From an uncultured bacterium (lineage in GTDB: Bacteria; Cyanobacteriota; Vampirovibrionia; Gastranaerophilales; Gastranaerophilaceae), in contig CACYCU010000032.1 in assembly GCA_902772945.1 (NCBI GenBank), positions 1 through 30,123 of the forward strand: DNA of 30,123 nt, given 5' to 3'. Position numbers and translations under genes: made by a program. Below the pieces are notes generated by a model, which saw only the letters and a list, made by a program, of their open reading frames with translations, had not been told where the DNA came from and made no database searches. Positions 15,259 through 22,310 of this stretch are shown one piece after another. How positions within the stretch are numbered: the stretch's first letter is position 1; every line of letters begins with the position of its first letter.

Positions 15259-16522
15259 ATATCTTGTCAAATCCTGTATATTTCCTTAAGACTTCCGGAA
15301 TAATTATTGTTCCGTCTTCTTTTTGGAAGTTTTCAACAATAGCGGCAAAAGTTCTGCCGACAGCCAAACCTGAACCGTTTATAGTATGAACAAATTCAGT
15401 TTTTCCGGTTTCTTTGTTTCTGTATCTTATATTTGCTCTTCTTGCCTGATAATCACCAAAATTAGAACAACTTGAGATTTCTTTATAAGTATTATATGAA
15501 GGCATCCAAACTTCTAAATCCCAGCATTTATTTGCAGAAAATCCAATATCTCCGGTTGATAATGCAACTCTGCGATATGGGAGTTCCAATAATTGAAGCA
15601 TCTTTTCGGCATCTTCAGTCAATTTTTCATGTTCTTCCTTGCTGGTTTCAGGCTTGCATAATTTTACGAGTTCTACTTTATTAAATTGATGAACTCTTAT
15701 TAATCCTCTTGTATCACGACCGGCAGAACCGGATTCCCTTCTAAAACATGGTGTGTATGCTGTCATATATTTTGGCAAATCTTCCTCTGCTAAAATTTCA
15801 CCTGAATATATATTTGTAACAGGAACTTCTGCAGTCGGTATAAGATACAAATCCTCATCCACGCATTTGTACATATCTTCTTTAAATTTTGGCAATTGGC
15901 CTGTACCTGTCATGGTTGCGTCATTCGCCATAAATGGAGGTAAAATTTCTTCATATCCTTGAATTTCCGTATGATAATCCAAGAAGAAATTTATAATTGC
16001 TCTTTCCAATCTTGAGCCTTTACCTCTGTACAGAGTAAATCTGCTTTGAGAAAGTTTCACACCGCGTTCAAAATCAACAAGGTTTTTTTCTTCACATAAA
16101 TCCCAATGAGCTTTTGGTTCAAAAGAGAATTTTGTAGGTTCACCCCAGGTTGACACAACAACATTATCATCTTCAGATAAACCAACAGGAGTAGTCTCAT
16201 CAGGAATATTTGGAGTATGTAATAAAATATCTCTTTGTTTTTCATCAAGTTCAGTTTGCTTATCCTCAAGAGTTTTTATTTCATCTCCGAGCTTTCTAAC
16301 TTCTTCTTGAATTGCGTCTGTATTTTCCCCGTTTTTCTTCATTTGACCTATTTTTTGGGAATCATTTTTTCTTTTTGCTCTCAATTCATCTGCTTGAGTT
16401 TGGATTTTTCTTCTTTCGACATCAATCTCTAAAACTTCATTTATAGAAAGTTCAGGATTTCTTCGTTTTAAAAGTTCATTTATCTTCTCCGGATTTTCTC
16501 TGATTATTTTTATATCAAGCAT
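15257..16522 (-). CDS. serS: Seryl-tRNA synthetase
   Basis: SerRS charges tRNA-Ser (and tRNA-Sec) with serine. The 421-residue protein has the N-terminal helical-hairpin arm (about 30-100, LKRRNPELSINEVLEIDVER and coiled coil), class II motif 2 (CFRRESGSAGRDTRGLIRVH) and motif 3 (NGSGLAVGRTFAAIVEN). The length is typical. A clear promoter and the site GTGAGGTATAGAG precede ATG 16522. The gene is divergent from the small gene at 16651. Confidence 0.97.
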   Translation of the reverse strand: MLDIKIIRENPEKINELLKRRNPELSINEVLEIDVERRKIQTQADELRAKRKNDSQKIGQMKKNGENTDAIQEEVRKLGDEIKTLEDKQTELDEKQRDILLHTPNIPDETTPVGLSEDDNVVVSTWGEPTKFSFEPKAHWDLCEEKNLVDFERGVKLSQSRFTLYRGKGSRLERAIINFFLDYHTEIQGYEEILPPFMANDATMTGTGQLPKFKEDMYKCVDEDLYLIPTAEVPVTNIYSGEILAEEDLPKYMTAYTPCFRRESGSAGRDTRGLIRVHQFNKVELVKLCKPETSKEEHEKLTEDAEKMLQLLELPYRRVALSTGDIGFSANKCWDLEVWMPSYNTYKEISSCSNFGDYQARRANIRYRNKETGKTEFVHTINGSGLAVGRTFAAIVENFQKEDGTIIIPEVLRKYTGFDKI

Positions 16523-16551
16523 TCTCTATACCTCACTAAATTTACAAGGAA

Positions 16552-16580
16552 ATTATAGATTAAAGAAACGCTATAATCAA
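16552..16580 (-). promoter_or_regulatory. serS promoter
   Basis: On the minus strand TTGATT (16580-16575), a 17-nt spacer, then TATAAT (16557-16552). It gives a leader of about 23 nt. Confidence 0.7.
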
Positions 16581-16615
16581 GAACAAATTCTGATATGTAC
16601 AAATGTTAAGCATAC

Positions 16616-16644
16616 TGGACATATATCAATAATATATGTATAAT
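16616..16644 (+). promoter_or_regulatory. Promoter of the small gene at 16651
   Basis: TGGACA (16616-16621), a 17-nt spacer, then TATAAT (16639-16644). The -10 lies on top of the ATG at 16636, so that ATG cannot be the start of the mRNA-encoded protein. The predicted +1 is G16651, the first base of an in-frame GTG. Confidence 0.65.
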
Positions 16645-16650
16645 AGAATT

Positions 16651-16989
16651 GTGGGGTATATGATGTTTAAAAAATTGGCTCAGCATCTTTCTGCCGACAG
16701 AGAAAGGCAGCAGTCTTCTCTTGCCATAAATCCTATTGATGTCGATTTTGACCATAGGAAAAATGTTTTTTTAAATAAAATGTCAAAAAATGCAGTTGAG
16801 GCATACGAAAGACAAGCTGATATAAAAAAATTCACAAAACTTGCACTATCAGACCCTGAAAATACATCACATAACAAAATTGTAGACGCATTATTTTCTC
16901 ATGGAATAGTTAACATTGAAGATAATGAAAAACTAAAAAAGTTATCCGATAACACCCGTTTTTTAAAAGACTTAGGGTTAATTGAATAG
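16651..16989 (+). CDS. Small conserved-looking protein of unknown function
   Basis: The protein has 112 residues from GTG 16651; the other candidate starts are ATG 16660 and ATG 16663, with GGGG just upstream. The promoter -10 covers the longer ATG at 16636. The product is charged and helical: KKLAQHLSADRERQQ, a long basic-acidic middle and the ending NTRFLKDLGLIE. It has no signal peptide, membrane helix or recognised domain. The gene is divergent from serS and overlaps the isocitrate dehydrogenase stop by 12 bp. The function is unknown. Confidence 0.6.
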   Translation: MGYMMFKKLAQHLSADRERQQSSLAINPIDVDFDHRKNVFLNKMSKNAVEAYERQADIKKFTKLALSDPENTSHNKIVDALFSHGIVNIEDNEKLKKLSDNTRFLKDLGLIE

Positions 16990-17973
16990 ATTTTTTATAA
17001 TTGCATCGGTAAATTCTATTGTTGAAGCACTACCACCCAAATCGGCCGTACGAATACCTTGATAGAGTGTTTCAAACAAGGCTTTTTCTATTATTTCAGC
17101 TTTTTCTGATTCTCCGATATATTTAAGCATCTCAAGTGCTGAAAGCAGTAACGCTGTAGGATTTGCTTTATTTTGCCCTTTTATATCAGGAGCTGAACCA
17201 TGAACCGGCTCAAACACGGCATAATCTTCACCTATATTTGCTCCCTGAGCAACTCCAAGACCTCCGATTAATCCTGCACATAAATCTGACACAATATCCC
17301 CATACAAGTTTGGCAATACTAATACGTCAAACTGATTAGGATTTTGAACAAGCTGCATACACAGATTGTCCACGAGAATTTCTCTTTGATTTATCTGAGG
17401 ATAATTTTGGGCAACATTTCTGTATGATTCCAGAAATAAACCGTCAGATAGCTTCATTATATTAGCTTTTGTGACAACACAGACTTCTTTTCTGCTATTT
17501 TTCACAGCATAATCAAACGCAAATTTACAAATTCTCTCTGATGCTTTACGTGTTATTATTTTTATACTTTCTGCGGTATCTTTATCGATTTGGCGTTCAA
17601 TACCGGCATACAGATCCTCTGTATTTTCTCTTACAACCACAATATCCACATTAGCAAACTTGGTCTTAACATTCGGCAGATTTTTACAGGGACGAAGATT
17701 TGCATACAGATCAAGAGTCTTGCGTAATTGAACATTTACAGATCTAAAACCTTTGCCAATAGGCGTTGTAACCGGAGCTTTTAACGCTACCTTGTTTTTC
17801 TTTATTGACTCTATTACCCTCTGTGGCAAAGGAGTTCCTTCTTTTTCCAAAACATCAGAACCTGCTGTTTGGACATCCCATTCTATTTTTACTCCGGCTG
17901 CATCTATAATTTTTACGACAGAATCAGATATTTCCGGTCCGATACCGTCACCATTAATCAATGTTATCATCAT
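16978..17973 (-). CDS. NAD-dependent isocitrate dehydrogenase (isocitrate/isopropylmalate family)
   Basis: It oxidises isocitrate to 2-oxoglutarate. The protein has 331 residues, the length of the short NAD-type enzymes. Substrate residues match isocitrate rather than isopropylmalate: RSVNVQLRKTLDLYANLRP has the Ser-x-Asn-x3-Arg pattern of the isocitrate phosphate-loop site. The cofactor loop HGSAPDIKGQNKANPTALL has Asp-Ile where NADP enzymes have Lys-Tyr, so NAD use is expected. The metal-binding Asp residues appear in LYGDIVSDLCAGL. Its start overlaps the small cysteine-containing gene by 20 bp, so translation is probably coupled; two adjacent ATG codons (17973, 17970) are possible. 2-Oxoglutarate for glutamate synthesis in an incomplete TCA cycle is a likely role. 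Confidence 0.9.
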   Translation of the reverse strand: MMITLINGDGIGPEISDSVVKIIDAAGVKIEWDVQTAGSDVLEKEGTPLPQRVIESIKKNKVALKAPVTTPIGKGFRSVNVQLRKTLDLYANLRPCKNLPNVKTKFANVDIVVVRENTEDLYAGIERQIDKDTAESIKIITRKASERICKFAFDYAVKNSRKEVCVVTKANIMKLSDGLFLESYRNVAQNYPQINQREILVDNLCMQLVQNPNQFDVLVLPNLYGDIVSDLCAGLIGGLGVAQGANIGEDYAVFEPVHGSAPDIKGQNKANPTALLLSALEMLKYIGESEKAEIIEKALFETLYQGIRTADLGGSASTIEFTDAIIKNLFN

Positions 17974-18166
17974 CCCTCACTACATGTAAAAAACGTTCAA
18001 ATTTGACAAAAAATCCACAGTTTGAAACAACCAAGCTATCCTCTAAATAAACAACTCCTAAACCTAAAGCTGTTAACAAAGGACAGGATACTCCTTCTGC
18101 ATAATTTTTACAATTTATGCATTGGTCATCATTTTCAATGTATATTCTGCCATTCTCACAATACAT
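17954..18166 (-). CDS. Small cysteine-containing protein upstream of isocitrate dehydrogenase
   Basis: The 70-residue protein has Cys in MYCENG, QCINCKNYAEGVSCPLL and SNCGFF, five in all; CINC plus the later cysteines could bind zinc or an Fe-S cluster. The middle LLTALGLGVVYLEDSLVV is hydrophobic. It is supported as a real gene by a near-consensus promoter exactly placed before its ATG and by the overlap with the dehydrogenase start. The function is unknown; coexpression with the dehydrogenase is the only clue. There is no Shine-Dalgarno, so translation would be leaderless. Confidence 0.65.
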   Translation of the reverse strand: MYCENGRIYIENDDQCINCKNYAEGVSCPLLTALGLGVVYLEDSLVVSNCGFFVKFERFLHVVRDDDNID

Positions 18167-18172
18167 AAGCTA

Positions 18173-18201
18173 ATTATACAACCTATTTTACTTATTGTAA
18201 A
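18173..18201 (-). promoter_or_regulatory. Leaderless-type promoter of the small Cys gene and isocitrate dehydrogenase
   Basis: On the minus strand TTTACA (18201-18196), a 17-nt spacer, then TATAAT (18178-18173), then TAGCTT and ATG. The predicted +1 is the A of the ATG. This is the clearest of the leaderless promoters in the window. Confidence 0.7.
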
Positions 18202-18290
18202 TGTTAACATTTCTTAATAAAGATGAAAATTTTATCAATTTTTTTATACAAAAAAACTTTATGTATTTAAGGTAGGAAAAGTAGGTTATT

Positions 18291-19055
18291 ATGGTAGCTA
18301 TAGGTAGATTATTAAATGGTGCCGCAAGGCTTATATTTGATCCAAAATTCTCGGAAGTAGCAACAAAAACTTTGAGATCATCCAAACAAGCAATGGGATA
18401 CTCAAAATTTGGCAGGCAGGTAAAAGATGCATTTGTTGCTGCTGAATCTAAAACAAGTGCTTCTATTTGGAAAAATATGGGAAACTCAATAAAAGAATTT
18501 CCATCAGACATTACATCTGCCGCTAAAAAACCCGGATTATGGAATGCGACAAAAGCAGTCGGCGGACAAGTTTTAAAAAGATTACCATTAATATTTGGAG
18601 TTTGGGCAATTGGTTCAGAGCTTCCGACAATATATGAAGCGTTTAAAGACAAAGGTTTGGTCGGAGGAGTTATTGAAACAGCAAAATCAGCAGTTAATGT
18701 ATTAAGCGGTTTTGCAGGATTTGTAATTGGTCAAGCTTTATGTCCTATACCAATTGTAGGCGGACTATTGGGTGCTGTTGGAGCAAGTATAATAAGCAGC
18801 ACAATTACAGGCAGCAGATATAAAGACCAAAAAGAAGAAGCTTTGCTTGCACAACAACAATTTGGACAAAGCACAGAACAACAAGTCCAAAATCCAAATC
18901 CTTTTACCCCTCCAGTTAGATCAACAGTTACGCCTCAACAATTAATGGCAATGCAACAGATGTTATATGGAGGCGGATTAACAAATCCTATGGACCAAGA
19001 TTTTATGAGAATGACATCAGGCATTGACAGAATGAACTTTAATGCTGTGGCGTAA
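18291..19055 (+). CDS. Glycine-zipper protein of unknown function, first of a pair
   Basis: The 254-residue protein has no signal peptide. A Lys/Arg-rich amphipathic N-terminal half (about 1-95) is followed by hydrophobic, Gly/Ala-rich segments (LIFGVWAIGSELP, then VLSGFAGFVIGQALCPIPIVGGLLGAVGASII near 140-175) that could insert in a membrane. A Gln-rich tail follows (QQQFGQSTEQQVQ, QQLMAMQQMLYGGG). The architecture resembles pore- or bacteriocin-like and secreted effector proteins, but no family is recognised. The Shine-Dalgarno GTAGGAAAAGTAGG is weak. A second, larger protein with the same layout follows after 90 nt with no terminator between, so they may be cotranscribed. Confidence 0.7.
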   Translation: MVAIGRLLNGAARLIFDPKFSEVATKTLRSSKQAMGYSKFGRQVKDAFVAAESKTSASIWKNMGNSIKEFPSDITSAAKKPGLWNATKAVGGQVLKRLPLIFGVWAIGSELPTIYEAFKDKGLVGGVIETAKSAVNVLSGFAGFVIGQALCPIPIVGGLLGAVGASIISSTITGSRYKDQKEEALLAQQQFGQSTEQQVQNPNPFTPPVRSTVTPQQLMAMQQMLYGGGLTNPMDQDFMRMTSGIDRMNFNAVA

Positions 19056-19145
19056 CAAAACTTTACAAAAAAAAATAAATTTGGCAATTATATATTAAAA
19101 AGTTACTTTATATAAATACGGGGAAATTTATTAGGGGAATGTTTA

Positions 19146-20507
19146 ATGACATTATCTATTGTAGATGCAAATAAAATAACTACAGCATATCTCGGCATAC
19201 AAGATAACATGATGCCTGAAGGCACCTATGGAGAAATGGCTGCAGGTGCGGCTATAATAGGTGGCGGCATTAGTGCTTTTCAAGGTGGTGCTTGGCTATG
19301 GGGAAACCGTGGCAACTACGCAAGTGCTTGGCAACAGGTTAGAGACAAGGCAAGAATACCTCAACTGTTGAAAGAAGGTACACCTTGGTATAAAAATATA
19401 TTTACAAATAATTTATATTGGAGACAACTGCAAGCTCAACAAAATTTAATCCCGCAAATTCAAGCAGTTGATACAGAAAAATACAATAAACTCTCAGATA
19501 ATGCGAAAGCGAAATACGACAAAAAAATGGCATTAAATAATGAAAAAGCCAAAATATATAAAACAGCTCAGGACAAGCTTAATGATATCAAAAGACGAGT
19601 AAAAAGCGGTCAACTAAAAGGGGCTGCATTAAAAAAAGAACTTAATGAATTAAGCAAACTTATTCATAAAGGTGATTTAGAAGTATATAAACAAATTAAA
19701 GCCGGAAATCCAAAATTTAAGGCTGCCGGCAAATGGAATAAATTTATGAGCTTTATCAACCGAAAAAGCGGTATGAATTGGCTTAACAGACAATTCCTTG
19801 CTATGGCTACAAAAGAAGGTACTACAGCCGGAACAAAAGCTTTAAATTACCTGGGAAAAGCAGGACGAGTTGGAATGAAATTCGGCGGTCCATTGACATT
19901 CGGTATTGAAATGGTAACAGAAGTCGGAAATATATGTGATGCATTTAAACTTAGCAAAAAACAAGGATGTAAACAGGTTGGAAAATCCATGGTTAAAGCA
20001 GCTGCAGCAACAGCAGGATTTGTTGTAGGTATGAAAGCCGGTGCAGCTATAGGAACTTTTATAGGCGGTCCAGCCGGTACTGCAGTAGGAGTTATAGTTG
20101 GCGGCATACTCGGTGCTATAGGCGGTCTATTCTGCAAAAAAGCTGCCAAAGCAGCTGTGGGTGAAGATGAAGCTAAAATAGCTCAAAACAAAGACAGAAA
20201 TAAAATGAATTTTGCATTAATGATGAATAAAGGTAAATCAAAAGATGCCATATTAAAAGAAATCGGAAGTGATTTACTTACAAGAAGCAGAATTGAAAGC
20301 TCTCAAACAGGAAATGAACAAACGTCATACACTGAAGTTCTAAATCTTTTAGACCAAGAACTTAAAGGCAGGGCAGACTTAATGAACGAAATAATGACAG
20401 AATCCAGTAATCAGCTGGCACAATTAACTCAAACAGATCAAACAACAGCATCGCAAGATGCTATAGCGCAAAACCCCGATAATATATTCGCAACAAAAGC
20501 CGCTTAA
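19146..20507 (+). CDS. Glycine-zipper protein of unknown function, second of a pair
   Basis: The 453-residue protein has an N-terminal Gly/Ala-rich segment (GEMAAGAAIIGGGISAFQGG, about 28-48), a charged coiled-coil-like middle (about 100-190), a long glycine zipper at about 285-330 (FVVGMKAGAAIGTFIGGPAG and VGVIVGGILGAIGGLF) and a polar, Gln/Thr-rich C-terminus. There is no signal peptide. Proteins with such zippers insert in or span membranes (toxins, tape-measure-like or secreted effectors), but nothing identifies this one. The site TTAGGGGAATG precedes ATG. The stop codon lies in the loop of its terminator. Together with the 18291 gene it forms a two-gene unit. Confidence 0.75.
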   Translation: MTLSIVDANKITTAYLGIQDNMMPEGTYGEMAAGAAIIGGGISAFQGGAWLWGNRGNYASAWQQVRDKARIPQLLKEGTPWYKNIFTNNLYWRQLQAQQNLIPQIQAVDTEKYNKLSDNAKAKYDKKMALNNEKAKIYKTAQDKLNDIKRRVKSGQLKGAALKKELNELSKLIHKGDLEVYKQIKAGNPKFKAAGKWNKFMSFINRKSGMNWLNRQFLAMATKEGTTAGTKALNYLGKAGRVGMKFGGPLTFGIEMVTEVGNICDAFKLSKKQGCKQVGKSMVKAAAATAGFVVGMKAGAAIGTFIGGPAGTAVGVIVGGILGAIGGLFCKKAAKAAVGEDEAKIAQNKDRNKMNFALMMNKGKSKDAILKEIGSDLLTRSRIESSQTGNEQTSYTEVLNLLDQELKGRADLMNEIMTESSNQLAQLTQTDQTTASQDAIAQNPDNIFATKAA

Positions 20508-20518
20508 TGCGGCTTTTT
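20495..20518. terminator. Terminator containing the stop codon of the 19146 gene
   Basis: AAAAGCCGC and GCGGCTTTTT pair around the loop TTAAT, which contains the TAA stop. The convergent 57-residue gene ends 3 nt further on and may use the same hairpin on the minus strand. Confidence 0.85.
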
Positions 20519-20520
20519 AT

Positions 20521-20694
20521 TTACACTGCTGAAATATTAAAATCTTTTTCAGCCTTAAATGTTGAACTCTCAAAAAAGTTTTTCAAAAAATTTTCAATTT
20601 TTATTTCCATTGTGGAAATCTCGTCTTTTAAAGCTTTATAGCTTTCTTCCTTAACATCATTCAGTGCTTTTTCAAAAATTTCGTCATGATACAT
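20521..20694 (-). CDS. 57-residue helical protein of unknown function
   Basis: On the minus strand an ATG at 20694 preceded by AAGGAGATGTGTTAA opens a 57-residue frame that begins MYHDEIFEKALNDVKEESYK and ends in KAEKDFNISAV. It is highly charged and almost wholly helical, with heptad-like Ile/Leu/Phe spacing (KIENFLKNFFES), which suggests a small coiled-coil partner protein. The good ribosome binding site, proper stop and shared terminator support it as a gene. The strand opposite has no competing gene. Its place beside the glycine-zipper pair could mean a chaperone- or immunity-like role, which is a guess. Confidence 0.6.
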   Translation of the reverse strand: MYHDEIFEKALNDVKEESYKALKDEISTMEIKIENFLKNFFESSTFKAEKDFNISAV

Positions 20695-20829
20695 TTAACA
20701 CATCTCCTTATTACTTCACATATTCCCTTAACGGATTTTTTTGAAACAAACTTTAAAAAAAATAATAATATTGTTACAAAATTTATTATTTGTGTAAATA
20801 TAAAAGGTTTTAATGTAAAATGTAATAAA

Positions 20830-20880
20830 GTCGTTCTGAAATGGTAAATTTCAATTGGATTGCTACTATTCGGAATGACA
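20830..20880. repeat. Dispersed palindromic repeat, copy 2
   Basis: GTCGTTCTGAA and TTCGGAATGAC form an inverted repeat (pairing in RNA with G-U wobbles) about 26 nt before the kinase gene. The termini match copy 1 at 7528-7567. The 211 nt between 20695 and 20905 hold this repeat, the upstream region of the 57-residue gene, and otherwise only A/T-rich sequence. Confidence 0.55.
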
Positions 20881-20905
20881 GAAGAAGGATCTATTTTGGG
20901 AATAT

Positions 20906-21736
20906 ATGACACTGGATTATTTAACAAGTTATGATTATTATTCAAACAGACGAGATATGGAAGTTATCTCATCCATTGTTGATGCACTAAAAAAAATACT
21001 GGAAGAAGATAAATTACAACCTCAACCGCTGTTTTTAAAGACTTCTGACAACCTAATTTTAAACATTGCAAGAAAAGTTGTTCAAGAGAAAAAGAAAACT
21101 TTTTTAATAGGTATTACAGGTGAAAGCGCATCAGGCAAAACTGTTTTTGTCGACAACACAATTCATGCTTGCGTTAAAGATAAAAAAGAAGGAATCTATA
21201 CTGTTATTCGATGTGATGATTATTACAAAGACACTTCGAAAGAACTGCAAGAAGCCGGAAGCTATGAAGCACTTTTTAAAACCGGTTTTAGTTTTGATAC
21301 TCCGGATGTTATAGATCTTGACCTTATGAAATCTCATCTTATTGAATTAAAAAACGGAAACACTATAACTTCACCAAAATATGACTTTGTGACTTGTGTT
21401 TCAGATCCAAATGGAGATATCAAAAAACCTGCTAAAGTTATATTAACGGAAGGACTATATGTTCTAAATGAAGGAGTTAGAGATGTTATGGATGTTAAAG
21501 TATATGTCTACACTCCGCTTGAAGTCATAAAAGAACGTTGGTATAAAAGAGCTGCACTTAGAGGTAAAACCGGTGCCGCTGCAGATCTTCAATTTCAAGA
21601 TGTTAATAAAACTGCTCAACAATATATCAGACCTGCATATCAAATATCTGATGCAGTAATTAACGGAATGGTTTCTCAAGAATATATTCAACAGATTACC
21701 GATAAAATTTTTAAAACTCTTATGGAAATCGTATAA
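20906..21736 (+). CDS. Uridine kinase / phosphoribulokinase-family P-loop kinase
   Basis: The 276-residue protein has the P-loop GESASGKT (72-79), then VIRCDDYYKDTSKE (the substrate-binding Asp-Asp-Tyr-Tyr), TPDVIDLDLMKSHL and PKYDFVT ... VILTEGLYVL, as in uridine kinases that phosphorylate uridine and cytidine. A 65-residue helical N-terminal extension precedes the kinase domain and is not typical of Udk; the substrate could therefore differ. The RxxxR lid region is seen as ERWYKRAALRG. Only a weak ribosome site (GGGAA) precedes ATG 20906; an alternative ATG lies at 20957. The minus-strand terminator of the next gene lies directly after its stop. Confidence 0.8.
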   Translation: MTLDYLTSYDYYSNRRDMEVISSIVDALKKILEEDKLQPQPLFLKTSDNLILNIARKVVQEKKKTFLIGITGESASGKTVFVDNTIHACVKDKKEGIYTVIRCDDYYKDTSKELQEAGSYEALFKTGFSFDTPDVIDLDLMKSHLIELKNGNTITSPKYDFVTCVSDPNGDIKKPAKVILTEGLYVLNEGVRDVMDVKVYVYTPLEVIKERWYKRAALRGKTGAAADLQFQDVNKTAQQYIRPAYQISDAVINGMVSQEYIQQITDKIFKTLMEIV

Positions 21737-21784
21737 AAAGCACCGGCGGTACTAAACCGTTGTAGTAACAACAAACCCCGGTGC
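21735..21784 (-). terminator. Branched hairpin terminator of the Cys-rich protein gene
   Basis: The outer stem GCACCGG (21740-21746) pairs with CCGGTGC (21778-21784). Inside are two small hairpins, CGGT/ACCG (21747-21759) and TTGT/ACAA (21760-21771), giving a three-way junction. On the minus strand the outer stem is followed by TTTTTAT, so it should terminate transcription of the minus gene. Confidence 0.6.
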
Positions 21785-21788
21785 CAAT

Positions 21789-21805
21789 ATGAGCTCAAGG
21801 CTCAT
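21789..21805 (-). other. Short hairpin at the stop of the Cys-rich protein gene
   Basis: ATGAGC and GCTCAT pair around a 5-nt loop immediately after the stop codon, just ahead of the branched terminator. It may protect the 3' end. Confidence 0.35.
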
Positions 21806-22149
21806 TAACGTCCACAAGAAGAACATCTTGGAGCTACATAGATTTCTCTATGGCAGCTATTACATGTAGGTTGAATAATCGCTTTTTGACACGAATTACA
21901 CATCGGGCGTTCATCACAATACGCAACCCTTTTAACCTTACATCTGTCACAGTTTTTAAAACCAGTAAACGGATTTAAACTAAAGTTTGTCTTATTTTCA
22001 CCAATACCGATATACGGAAGCGGATTTAAATAAGAAATATAAGGCATCGGATTTAGCGACTGAACACCTTGCCACGCTGCGTACGCTCCTTGAGTGGACA
22101 GTGCGATTGCAACTATTAATGCCAATGATACACAAAAATCTTTTACCAT
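21805..22149 (-). CDS. Exported cysteine-rich CXXC protein
   Basis: The 114-residue protein has a Sec signal peptide (KDFCVSLALIVAIALSTQGAYA, cleavage after AYA), a short duplicated LNPMPYISYLNPLPYIG segment, then a C-terminal third with four CXXC-type pairs: CDRC, CDERPMCNSC, CNSC and CSSC. They look like zinc ribbons or disulfide clusters facing outside the cytoplasm, which is unusual for zinc fingers. A strong AAAGGAGA site precedes ATG 22149. The function is unknown. It has its own terminator on the minus strand. Confidence 0.75.
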   Translation of the reverse strand: MVKDFCVSLALIVAIALSTQGAYAAWQGVQSLNPMPYISYLNPLPYIGIGENKTNFSLNPFTGFKNCDRCKVKRVAYCDERPMCNSCQKAIIQPTCNSCHREIYVAPRCSSCGR

Positions 22150-22255
22150 ACTTTTTCTCCTTTAAACGACCCATACTCATATTAAACTTTTTAAATTTTT
22201 ATACGATACCTGACTGTCTAATATATATTGCACAAATTACTTAAGAAATATAGGC

Positions 22256-22288
22256 AAAAAAAACGGACTGAACAAAAGTTCAATCCGC
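22256..22288 (-). terminator. Terminator after the SLH protein gene
   Basis: On the minus strand GCGGATTGAAC pairs with GTTCAGTCCGT (two wobbles) around TTTT, followed by eight T. Confidence 0.85.
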
Positions 22289-22310
22289 TTTCTCTAAAAA
22301 AGGTTTTTAC

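Noticed and set aside
18188..18652. 154-codon open frame on the minus strand
   Set aside because: It is antisense to the first glycine-zipper gene, which has coherent protein features; it also covers the promoter at 18173-18201.
20830..20880. Riboswitch or attenuator before the kinase gene
   Set aside because: The ends match the repeat at 7528-7567, which lies in a different context, so a dispersed repeat is the simpler explanation.
20661..20945. 94-codon open frame on the minus strand
   Set aside because: It crosses the hairpin repeat and the kinase start and has no ribosome site; the better frame here is the 57-residue gene at 20521-20694.
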